Below are positions 54,556 to 64,000 of a stretch of DNA of 64,000 nucleotides, one piece after another. Source of the DNA: Angiostrongylus vasorum. Its lineage: Eukaryota; Nematoda; Chromadorea; Rhabditida; Metastrongylidae. Below the pieces are notes generated by a model, which did no database searches, had not been told where the DNA came from, and was given only the letters and a program-made list of their open reading frames with translations. Position numbers and translations under genes: made by a program. The stretch lies in NCBI GenBank assembly GCA_018806985.1, contig JADANN010000433.1, positions 1,984,001 to 2,048,000 on the forward strand, read 5' to 3'. How positions within the stretch are numbered: the stretch's first letter is position 1; each line of letters opens with the position of its first letter.

Positions 54556-57500
54556 CTAGCAAGTCATCTCAGTCTTTGACGACGGTATTGAGGGAATCTC
54601 TTCTTCTTCTTCAACAACCTCACTTAAGCCCCATAGTGCTTCCAAATTGAAACGAAGACGAATACCTTCACTCATTACGTGGATCTGAAACAAACTGTTA
54701 TGGACTGGGCCTACAATGCTCGTGACGGAAAGGTAGTACAAATCTTTTTATCTATTCACCGGCTTTCCAAGTCATGAGCTCGTGAGCACGTACAAAAGGA
54801 AAGCGGAGCCGAAAAAAGGAATGATTCTTGCGCCGATGGATGTTTCATAAGAAAAAGTTTTATTTGTTACGTGATCCGTCATCACATCTACCGTGTGGAT
54901 CTCCACACCTCTCGCATTCGATTCATTTTCTTCACATCCATTGTCTACAATCGACTTTGAAAATTTCGCGCATTGCTTCGGCTGCTGCATAAACATTTCC
55001 TCTTCTTTATGACCCTCGTAGGCTGCTCGAGTCGATTCTGTCAGTTCTGATTGCAATCTTGGAGACAACTCAGCTAAGGCGCTCCCGGGCAGTTTGGAGC
55101 AGAGCGTTAAAAAAGAAATCAAACCAGCACCTCGCTTCCTGATGGAGTAATAACTAATGACTCTACGGTTATCACTCTAATCGACACAGTTCATTATAAC
55201 ATGAGGTAGGTGGATGTATTGAATTGGAAAGCTAAATTATTTTTGGACATGTCCAACCAACACACCAATGATTTATATTGTCGTGAATGGACCAAAAACT
55301 TACAGTGTAGATAGATCCTCACACTAGTATATCGGGATTCTTAGGGAAAAGACGTTCGGTTAGTTTACAACATGTAACTGAAAAGAGAAGAGAACAGATC
55401 CTCAAGGTGAAGCTGAATCCACATACGAACCCGACCACCTTCATAGATGACGGTTATATGACAACAAAACGAATGTAGGAATTGGTGTGACCCATATAAC
55501 ACCTAAATGCGTGTCACTTAAGCATCCAAAAAAGTTCTTCAAAGAAGAACCAAAGAGCCATTCTACCTTACAGGCATAAAAAAAGCACGAACAACTTGAT
55601 ATTAGGAGATAAGGCGAAGAAAGACAGTACGATTGTTCTAATTTCTCTTGTAAACCAAAATAATCAGTCAAAAATGGGAGGTTCAACATCTGTTTATCAC
55701 TTACTGAACGTGACATTCCTCCGAAGAACAAAACTACAACGATATGACGATTCCACCAAAAATATTGCTTTTCTAATGGAAGTCGATGTCCATAATATTA
55801 AACAGCGACAATTTATGATCTTTCATACCAAAATCTCATAGGAAGGTGTGAACTCAGGTTAAGGAATCGCCACACTTACTTTTCAAATTTTGGAAAATAC
55901 CACCGTTAACAGACTGATAAGAGGTGAAATCATTTGTCTCCATTTATGGTTACAAGAAAACCAAAAGCGTAATCTTAACTTTTTACCTGTTGCCTATTAA
56001 AGTTTTTCACGGAAAGGTATTATGTGTGATACAACCACAATGACGATGAGATACTTGCAAAACTCCGTACCGCATATGTCTACGGTAGGGATCGAACGCG
56101 TTATTACCATTTCCGGGGCCAATGCGTTCTTCCTGATGGCATTGGTAGATTGAAAACTAGCTGAGGGACAGACGAAACGAAGGATTCGCACGGTGTGCTG
56201 TTGACCAAGGACATAACTTACCTGGCCATGTACTCTTCACTTTTGCATACTCTTGATTATGACTGGTTATCGATTAGCCAATTTTAAAAACTAGTACCCC
56301 GAAAAAACAAATCGACTCGACGCGAACCATTAAGTACGGATAACTGAGTGAATTCTGAGATATACCAAATATAAGCTGAAAGCCCAAACACGGGACGGCC
56401 ATTAATGGTTAAGATCGCCAAAAATAAATATGACGTAGACAAAGTGTTTGTAACGTAGAGCCAAAGAGGAAAATAAACCACGGAAATAACCAGAACCAAT
56501 AGTGTTTTCTGTGTCCTCGTACTAGGTAAAAAACGCAAAAGCTAATGTGATAGGTGGCCATTAAATGTAAAATGTACTCAGAAGTAGCAGCCAAAACCCG
56601 AGTGCTCCTATCCTGGCATTCTCGGCATCATTTCAAGAAGTTACTCCAGAGTATGATACCTCTTAGGTTTCATTTCTGTATTAAGAAAACACTACCTGGA
56701 TCTTCCCTAACTCGATTTGGAACCATCCCCAGCTATTACGAATAGTACATTTTCTTGGCTGTAAAATTAAAAAATTAACTAACTGCGAAGACGAAAGATA
56801 AACATCTGAAGTTGATTCACTTACTCACCTGTTCATCAGTCACCTTTCCTGCCTTCCTCAAAACTTCAGCTATAGCTTTCCCATGCCTAGCATTAAAGTA
56901 GCTGCATGTGATCTGAAATCTTGTGTCGAATACGACAACCTGAAACTTTAGCTGACGAAGCAAAATAGTAAAGCGCATAACCGCTAAAATCTTGGTATCT
57001 CATTTTACATTTTAAGCTTTGAATGAAAAGTTTAAAGACTTCACAATACAAGTTTTCAACAAGAGGACATTAAAAAAAGTGAATTAACCCAACAACAATT
57101 TAACAATTCATTAAAATGTAACACTTTACATTTTAATGTAAGTACTCACAATTGTATCAACAGTTCCTGGTCCATTGACACCAAGCTCAAGGACGACAAT
57201 ATCCCTGGCACGTTCGCGTCTTAGTAAATCGACCACATCATCGAGTGATTCCACACTGTATTTGAAAAGCTCTATTACATGGACAAACAAATGAGACTAA
57301 ATATTAGAAGAAAAGACGTCATCAACATAATGGTATTGTGGTGACCCTCTCCTAGAATTCACCAAACCTTTTATGTCTATGAGAAAAAAGTACCATAGTT
57401 ACAATACAAATAGTCAAACTTGCTGAGAAAAGGCCGAAACGAACGACCCGCATAGTGTGGTGCTCAACACGCTAGCCCTCGGGAAGGGTAACAGCGAGTT

Positions 57501-57861
57501 CGATCTCCACCGAAGACACCTGCGGTCCGAAGTTTTGCAAATATCTCAGCATCATCGTGATTGTATTTCACACCATACCCTACCATGAAAAAAAGAACAG
57601 GCAGTAAATAAAAGGTAGACAATACCACAGTTCTTCTTCGATCTTGTCAATTTTAGGAAAAGCTTCTTCCTCATCATCTACTTCATAGTACTCCTCAATA
57701 TACTGGTCGAAGTACTCTTGCGCCTGTGCGATCTTGGTCTTTTGAGCTTCAATCTCTCCTCGTGAAGTGGAATAATGCCGTCTAACAAAACGGTAGGAAT
57801 ATGGCTGTTTAACAGAAGCTGAAAGAATAGATGGTGAACTACTGGGCGAAAGGATTGGCAT
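54556..57861 (-). CDS. RsfS/Iojap family mitochondrial ribosome assembly factor (MALSU1-like)
   Basis: Proteins of this family bind the large ribosomal subunit (uL14) and keep it from joining prematurely; the animal form works in mitochondria. Minus-strand exons 57861-57629, 57255-57150, 56939-56829, 56758-56696 and 54684-54556 (TAG) agree in phase and give 213 residues, close to human MALSU1. The first exon encodes a basic, Ser/Arg/Tyr-rich leader (SYRFVRRHYSTS) suited to mitochondrial import. The domain runs VESLDDVVDLLRRERARDIV, then FNARHGKAIAEVL, WGWFQIELGKIQIHVMSEG and RLRFNLEALWGL, matching the DIVV / RH..AIA / W...D.G..IHVM / LE.LW pattern. The ATG at 57861 overlaps the coding end of the upstream cyclophilin gene. 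The first donor lies at the edge of a SINE-3. Confidence 0.8.
54860..55175 (-). repeat. SINE-2 in the last intron of the MALSU1-like gene
   Basis: CATCACATCTACCGTGTGGA, GTAGGCTGCTCGAGTCGATT, GCTAAGGCGCTCCCGGGCAG and CACCTCGCTTCCTGATGGAG. Confidence 0.8.
55176..55974. other. Intronic, nothing recognised
   Basis: Frames at 55441-55731 (-) and 55596-55841 (+) overlap on opposite strands and are probably chance. Confidence 0.4.
55975..56205 (-). repeat. SINE-3 in the last intron of the MALSU1-like gene
   Basis: GTTGCCTATTAAAGTTTTTC, GATGAGATACTTGCAAAACT, CCGTACCGCATATGTCTACG and AGCTGAGGGACAGACG; the order is the complement of SINE-3. Confidence 0.6.
57430..57628 (+). repeat. SINE-3 ending at the first splice donor of the MALSU1-like gene
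   Basis: GACCCGCATAGTGTGGTGCT, GTCCGAAGTTTTGCAAATAT, CTCAGCATCATCGTGATTGT and AGGCAGTAAATAAAAGGTAG are followed by ACAATACCAC, which corresponds to the ACATTGTGGT block after the tail in other copies. The minus-strand donor GTGGTA (57628-57623) lies inside this end. Confidence 0.7.
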
Positions 57862-60800
57862 GTATCGTAATGTCACGTATCCTGATGCAAACAGACTTTT
57901 AAATCACAGCTAATAGGAAGGAAAAGTCAAAATTTCTATAACTGAAAGAGAAAACAGGAGAAATGAATAGTAGAAAAGGTGGACTTTAGGGCAAACTTGT
58001 TACCTTTGTTCCACAACTGGACGATACTTAGCGTCCACTTTGATAGTTTCGAGCTCATCAAGCGCATCGAATCCATCGATGACTCTGGAATAGGTATGAG
58101 AACAGTATGAGTTGTAGCAAGTAAATCCAACGACTACCAAGAAAGATGGAAACACTTAAGTCAAACTTAACCTAACAAAATCACCAACTTCCCAAAAACC
58201 GTATATTTGAGGTCAAGGTGAGGTTGTTTAGCGTAGGTGATGAAAAACTGTGACTTATTCGTGTTAGGTCCGTTATTTGCCATAGACACTACACCACGTC
58301 CACTGTGTTTGAGCTCAGCCGAGAGCTCGTCTTCAAATGGGCCACCCCAAATGCTATTTCCGCCTTTACCCGTGCCTGTAGGATCACCTGTTTGGACCAC
58401 AAAGTCTTTGATGTTTCTGAATACATACGGCTTTGAGTAACATTTAAAGTAGATTGGTAGAACATCACAGGGTTCCTGATAAACTGATAGAATATTGTAG
58501 TAGACAGCAAATAAAAGGACACTGTAATTTCAAATATAACCTCAGCTTAAATGGGTTCAATGACAATTTGCGCTCCCCAGATCAATCCCGTTGACGGTGA
58601 TTAATAATGGCTGGTAAGTAGCAAACTAGTTGAGAGACAGGAGAAACAAAGAACCCGCATGGCGTGGTAGTGAAAGCGTTAGCCATGGAAAGCGTAATAG
58701 TGTGTTCGTTCTTCACCGCAGACAACTGCGGTCCAGAGTTTTGCAAATATCTCAGGATCATTATGGTTGTATTTCACATAATATCCTCCCGTAAAAAGAA
58801 GTTGTAGTAGGCAGCAAATAAACGGTTAACATTACTGGATTATTTCGTGCGAAACATTTTACCACAATACAAGGATGTCTAACTGTTCCAATACAGTTAT
58901 ACTGTTTGGCTGAGGAAGTAGAATGAGAAATGAGTGCTGTTCAAAAAAAGAAGTCAGAAAGCACAGGAGAGTAGTTTTAACATATCACAGACTCCGGCAG
59001 CCATAGCATCATCGTAGCACCGTGGATACCTTACTGGATAGAAATTTCCCATAACTACAAACAACAACAAAATAAACTAATTCTTTCCTTTAAAAGTACA
59101 AAATAAAACAGTAATTCTTTCGAATTCCTCGATATAAGTAAAAAGCATCGCCTCTGTCAACTGACCCGCACCTCCTCATCTTGCGGTTAGTATACACAGC
59201 AGTAAAATTTAATCCTTGGTTGGTAACAAATTTCAAATTCATAACATTTGCGTTGTCGGGACTCTAGGAAACCACAATAGCTAAACCAGCAAAACTCTGA
59301 AACAACGGGAAATATGCTGGGGCCCACACAACCAGTGAAGACGGGCCATCCAAGTATCCAAGTAAGTAACCTTTGCGTTGTCCAAACTCCACTGGTGTAT
59401 GGCAGAGGTAAGAAGTGAATTTTTATAATGTTATAATGTTATAAAGGAGTGAATTTGTTGGCATTTACTGATCAAAATTTGCCACGTGACTACCTTTGGC
59501 TATGAATACTACTGTCACTTATCGAAACATTTCCGCATCTATACACCATTGGGGAGAATGCTGTCGCAAGAACGACTGTGACAAAGTGATTGAAGAAAAC
59601 ACCAAATACACCACGGAATAACCCTGATCGGAATGGTCAACTAAGCTGAATATGGACGCTCTCGACATTGTTACGCGGCAATATCCAGACATTGAATAAC
59701 ATAGTCAAAAAAGAAGCTGAATATCGCAGTGAAATCAGTGCACAACTTAGGTTAGGCAGTAGAAAAAGGTAGTGATTCAGACTCGTCATCTCTGAAAAAG
59801 GAAATGGATATTATAGTCCGATTTCAACTGAAACCCCCAGAGGATTGTCCCCCCGAACGGTCCACTGGTAGAAGACGGATTCTCTTCGAAAGACTCTTAC
59901 GCTCCCAATAAGGTAGACGGTATTTGATATCGAATTTTGAAAGCTTCCCTCATCTGGCACAACTACCTAGTCGAATTCTGCAGTGACTGACTTGTTATTA
60001 CAGACTGAGGATGGCACAAGGAATAAGATTTGCGTGTAGCAAAGTCACTGTTTGCCTACACAATGCGAAGAGGTCCTGTAAACAGCTGCATAATCCAGGA
60101 CAATACATTCACTAAAGGCGAACTCACTGGCCTGTCCAAGCCATCACCTACTCAAATCACTGCAGTACCATCTCACTGGATATAAATCCACCTCAACGCA
60201 GTATCTCAGTAACAAACTTTATCAGCTATTTATGTGGAAGTACCGCATATTACACCTTGTGGTATCGACAGAGCGAAGTAGTTCGCAAAGAATACAGTCA
60301 TCCCGATGTATGAAGGTAGTTTCATCCTGAACAAATAACGATTTTCCAAAAATGTAGTCCTCTAAAGGTTTCTTGCCAACAGTATTAGGATATTGAAGAG
60401 TTCCCTTAAGGATAACAACCCTACCTTGGATTATCGGATCCACTTACTTCAAATTATGCGTAGTTGTTTACATTAAAGAGGTCTATACATGGTTCTCTAC
60501 TGATTATTGTAAATTATTGACAAATGATTACCACCAAAACATGAAGACATCAGCTTCACTGTAGCGGCAGTTTTAAACACACGTTAGTCTGAGGTGGAAA
60601 AAAACCTACTGCACAAAAATTGTTCTGTACTCAAAGGATTACACTCGTTAACGCTGATCGCCATAGTGTAATCTCTGTTAAAGAAGAGTCCTGTAGCGTT
60701 ATGGCCAAAACACTCTCTGTAGCGACAAGACTTAAGCTGAGCAACCAATTACTTTCAGTAATTTTGAAATCGACCGTCATTTAAAATCAGTAGTAAAATA

Positions 60801-61797
60801 ATCAACATGTGTTTATGTTCTTGAGCTCACATGAGGTTGATAGAGCTGTTTATTTGGCTTACGTTTCGACGTCTTCGTCTTCATCAGAGCCAACGACCCG
60901 AGTCGCTGGTCCACAATTATTTCTCAACTCGAATAAACATTCAACTCATTCGAGATACTCCACTGAGGAGGATTCGGCTCGATATGAAGACGAAGATGCA
61001 ACAACGAGAGGAACAACTGTAGATCAACGACTCGGATAGTCGGCTCTGATGAAGATGAAAATGTAGAAACGTTAGCCGAATAAACATCTCTATTAACCTC
61101 GTGTAAGCTCAACAATACAAACACAAGTTACTTTCTTCTTGTCCCGTCACACAAATTCGAAACATATCCAAAACAAAGCCAAAGGTATATACAAGATCAA
61201 AATATATTTGCAGCTACGATAACGGTAGGGAGACTGAGAGTGATATCCATGAAATAAAGTCAGACTTGTTACCGTGGTCATGTCGTCGAATAATCTCAAA
61301 AATCCTATCTGTATCGCTTTCTTTATATGACACGTCATCACATCTACTGTACGGATTCCAACAGTTTTTGCACTGAGTTCGTTTCCTCTCACTCGTCGCC
61401 CACAACGGCCTTTGAGCATTTCGCGTGCTCTTTCAACTGCTGCTTCAGGATCTCGCCTTATTTATGAAGAACTGGTAGAATGCTGGTGGAGTGGATTCTC
61501 TTTGAAATCTCGGATATAGCCGGGTTAAGGCGTTCCCACGTGAACTGGAGGAGAGCGTCAGACAGGGGACCGATCTAGCGTCTTCGTTCCCTGATCGAAA
61601 CCATCATTAACCACTGCGTCATTCCCGCTCCCATCCCTCATTTCAGAAGTAGGAACTTGGTTACTTCACGAATTAAATTACTAAGATCAGAAATGCTTCT
61701 AAACTAAAAGAACTGGAGCTCTACACAGTCGCTGAACATCTTACCTGTGGAAAATGTTGTCCTTGTAATAGTCGCTAGCGCAAAGGGCGAGAAAATT
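57839..61797 (-). CDS. Cyclophilin of the PPIL3/cyn-10 type, 5' partial
   Basis: Peptidyl-prolyl cis-trans isomerase; PPIL3 is associated with spliceosomes. Minus-strand exons 61797-61745, 58416-58189, 58084-58004 and 57881-57839 (TAG) agree in phase and encode the last 134 residues of what would be a protein of about 161, as in human PPIL3. Motifs: [55 protein letters not shown] (active-site loop), [11 protein letters not shown] and a C-terminus [11 protein letters not shown] that is specific to the PPIL3 group. The first exon (about 27 residues) is not in the 180 bases between 61797 and the RTE element, so it lies beyond the window. The donor at 58188 (GGGAA/GTTGGT) is weak. Confidence 0.92.
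58495..58830 (+). repeat. SINE-3 in the PPIL3-like gene
   Basis: CTCAGCTTAAATGGGTTCAA, CCAGATCAATCCCGTTGACG, GAACCCGCATGGCGTGGTAG, GTTTTGCAAATATCTCAGGA and GTAGGCAGCAAATAAACGG. Confidence 0.75.
58831..60819. other. Intron of the PPIL3-like gene, mostly unrecognised
   Basis: Contains a small R5 3' fragment (59255-59371) and a short TTATAATG tandem repeat near 59425-59445. A 73-codon minus frame at 60222-60443 is of unknown meaning. Confidence 0.45.
59255..59371 (+). mobile_element. R5 repeat, 3' fragment
   Basis: CGGGACTCTAGGAAACCACA to GGGCCATCCAAGTATCCAAG, the R5 3' tail. Confidence 0.75.
60856..60891 (-). ncRNA. Hammerhead-like motif, best family-B copy
   Basis: Minus strand: GGCT, CTGATGA, A, stem II GACG/CGTC with loop AAGA, GAAAC, GTA, AGCC. 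Stem I (GGCT/AGCC) and stem II pair fully and all core residues are present. Stem III is only the palindrome AC/GT, as in ribozymes that cleave as dimers. Confidence 0.65.
61042..61077 (+). ncRNA. Hammerhead-like motif, right arm (family B)
   Basis: Plus strand: GGCT, CTGATGA, a stem II region that has lost most pairing, GAAAC, GTT, AGCC. Core intact, stem II degenerate. Confidence 0.5.
61320..61638 (-). repeat. SINE-2 in the PPIL3-like gene
   Basis: CATCACATCTACTGTACGGA, GTAGAATGCTGGTGGAGTGG, TAGCCGGGTTAAGGCGTTCC, and head TTAACCACTGCGTCATTCCC. Confidence 0.8.
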
Positions 61798-61969
61798 CTG
61801 AAAAAATACAATACAGCAGCTAAGAAAAATAAGATAACTCAAAAGACCGATTTTCTACAAACTTCGGCATAAATAGTCGATACATTAGTTCACCCAGTTT
61901 CTGCTGCGCCGATTTGGCACATACTTTCTGTATTTACGAGGCGTACTCATGCACGAGTGTGTGGATGTG

Positions 61970-64000
61970 TTCTAGTTTATGCGGATTGTATTCTATGAGA
62001 CAACTCGGCCAAAAGCCTGCAATCAAGGGACAGGGAGGTATATGGGAGGCAGTTACGAATCGGCTCCAACAAATAAGCCTCACGCCCATTCTGGGAGAGG
62101 CTGGCAAGCTACCAATGAGTATGCCCAGCCCTCATATTCAGAGCCCAGCAAGCTACACGTGAGTATGAAAAAAGCTAAAAACAGTAAAATAAACGGGCCT
62201 CATTCCCTTGACCGAAAGAGCCCCAGTTCAGCAGCGTTGGCTAGGACGAGTACGGAGAGGATTCTAAAATCTCAGGGCCAATGGAAGCTGGCTGGATTGC
62301 AAAGAGCTAAGGTGAAGATCTGTACCTACAATGCACGTACCCATGTATCGGAGTCCTCGATAGAAGAGTTGATCATGCAAGCAAGAAGGATAAGATACGT
62401 CATCAGCCTGGCCGAGACGAGAAGATGCCAGCCATTCAACGCCGTCTATAACACCGGAGAACAACTGTTCCTCGGAACAAGCGACAGTAGAGTCGGCGGC
62501 GTCGGCGTTCTCGTCAACACGAGTTTGTCCATGAACATCGATTCATTCGAGACAACTTACGACCCGAATCGGACGTTTACGATTAAAAGATGTGGATCAA
62601 TTCCGGCTTTGACAATCTGAACGACATCATACTATGACCAAGAAGGCGAAGCATTCTATGTGGACTTGGAGAAGTTCTAAAGAGAAGACCACACATTCTT
62701 CAAGGTCATCATTGGAGATTTCAACGCCAAGACTGGACCAAGAAGAACGTCTGAAGAACGTCACATTGGGACCCACGGATTAGAATGGAACGAACAGGGT
62801 GAGCGGCTGTCTCAGTTTATCATGGCGACGAAGACCATTCATGGTAACTCGCAATTCCAGAAGCTCCACCCTCAACGCTGGACATGGGAGTCTCTCAATG
62901 GAGAGTACCATAACGAAATAGAGCACATCATAGTAAACCAAAAGTTTTGCCTAACCGATGTTGCTGTTGTCCCAAAATTCTACATCGGATCAAACCACCG
63001 CTTCCTTCGTGCAAGATTCTATTCCTCGCGGAAAGGAGAAAAAGCCGCTAAATTCAAAAACCGAGGTCCCGAAACGACTGTAAACTGGAACTTATTCAAC
63101 TCATTAGTCCGCTGTTGGGAAGACAACGTTGTCGATAGCATTGACAAAGAATACGAACGGCTCATTCAACATCTTCTCGTTAGCGCCATGAAAGCTGAGA
63201 ATTCGAAAGTCACCAAGAGGCGTCTGTCTCCAGAAACTCTCGAGCTAATACGCCAGCGTGGAATCGCACGAGTTGCAGGCTACCGCGAACCAATGTTCGA
63301 ACTTGGAAAACAATGCAGACAGGCGATAAAAGAAGATCTTAAAGAGAGAAGAGCAGCAGTAATGGTCCAGGCTGCATAGGCTGAGAAAAGCATTCGCAAA
63401 GCCCACCGAAGCTTCGCCAATTACAAGACTAAGATGATTGCACTCCTACGCCCAGACGGAACAATGGAGAAAATCATTCACGAATACTACTCAGATCTCT
63501 TCGATAGGTACGTCCACCTTCCGTCGTATAAAATAAAGGAGGATGGATATGTTGTACCATCGGTTCTCCATTCGAAATCCGACATGCCATTTGGTTTGTG
63601 AAAAATCGAACAGCACCAGGTCCGGACAGGATAAGATCAGAACACCTGAAGAACATCCCGCCAGTCCTCGTAAACACACTGGCTCGGCTCTTCACACGTC
63701 ACCTGTCTTAATGCAAGGTCCCTACTCAGTGGAAGGCCAGCAAGACCGTGTTATTGTTCAAGAAGAGTGACCTACACGATATCGGCAACTATCGCCTAAT
63801 CTGCTTGCTGTCTGCCGTCTACAAACTTTTCACTCGAGTCATCCTAAACACGAATGACAGAACACTGGACGAAGGACAGCCATGTGAGCAAGCAGGGTTT
63901 CGAAAAGTATTTAGTACGATGGACCACATCCACACGATAACAAGGCTCACTGAAGTATCGCGAGAGTACAAAAGACCGCTCTGTCTCACCTTCAGCGATT
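61970..64000 (+). mobile_element. RTE retrotransposon copy 4, relatively intact, cut by the window end
   Basis: Long frames in one phase (61979-62620 and 62621-63379) are interrupted only by TGA at 62618, TAA at 62678 and TAG at 63377, then one frameshift near 63590. Domains in order: N-terminal basic part, APE-type endonuclease ([51 protein letters not shown]), a linker, and the start of reverse transcriptase (NRTAPGPDRIRSEHLKN, LLFKKSDLHDIGNYRLICLL, EQAGFRKVFSTMDHIHTI). It lies antisense to the PPIL3-like gene, between its second exon and the missing first exon. Not active because of the stops, but clearly younger than copies 1-3. Confidence 0.9.

Larger units (their letters stand above)
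60820..61115. mobile_element. Fold-back Penelope-like remnant, family B
   Basis: Inverted arms: GAGCTCACATGAGGTTGATA at the left and TAACCTCGTGTAAGCTCAAC at the right, with CGACCCGAGTCGCTGGTCCA and its complement-like ATCAACGACTCGGATAGTCG further in. The centre (about 60920-60980) is short. Each arm has a hammerhead-like motif. Confidence 0.7.

Overview
This window looks like nuclear DNA of a parasitic nematode, most likely a clade V strongylid such as a hookworm. The evidence is indirect: genes split into many small exons with short nematode-style acceptors (TTTCAG), proteins closest to animal families, and a very dense load of short interspersed repeats with RTE and Penelope-like retroelements. 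No species can be named from sequence alone. About 37 kb of the 64 kb is repeat-rich non-coding DNA, and most open frames above 60 codons are chance frames or repeat remnants.

Layout. 1-2937 is a decayed RTE retrotransposon (+) with an internal tandem duplication. 5500-9982 (+) holds the last four exons of a UPF2/SMG-3-like nonsense-mediated decay factor. 9983-27400 is gene-poor: a possible secreted Cys-rich first exon (14261-14474, -), a second decayed RTE (15760-17150, +), an unidentified frame (20172-20477, -), a proline-rich frame (25001-25315, -) and two fold-back Penelope-like remnants (25970-27393). 28343-35515 (-) is a hexokinase gene assembled here from twelve exons, its introns packed with SINEs. 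36595-45870 is a repeat field with an RTE copy (43700-45420, -). 46523-53245 (+) is an eleven-exon gene of the FMR1/FXR (fragile X) family with Agenet/Tudor, KH1, KH2 and RGG regions. 54556-57861 (-) is a RsfS/MALSU1-type mitochondrial ribosome assembly factor, and 57839-61797 (-) is a PPIL3/cyn-10 type cyclophilin whose first exon lies beyond the window. 61970-64000 (+) is the 5' part of a relatively well preserved RTE element.

The recognisable genes act in RNA biology and housekeeping: NMD (UPF2), translation control (FMR1-like), mitoribosome assembly (MALSU1-like), spliceosome-associated prolyl isomerisation (PPIL3) and glycolysis (hexokinase). The cyclophilin and MALSU1-like genes share a strand and their reading frames overlap by 23 bases, suggesting one transcription unit.

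Repeat families named here for convenience: SINE-1 (about 280 bp, tRNA-like head with GGCGCAGTGG, tail ending in CTTTATCCTTT), SINE-2 (about 320 bp, tRNA-like head and a body with GTAGAATGCTGGTCGAGTCGATT), SINE-3 (about 300 bp, with CATGGTGTGGTGGTGA, TTTTGCAAATATCTCAGCAT and AGGCAGTAAATAA), R5 (about 350 bp, an internally deleted RTE derivative), and two Penelope-like terminal-repeat families (A and B) that carry 36-nt hammerhead-ribozyme-like motifs.
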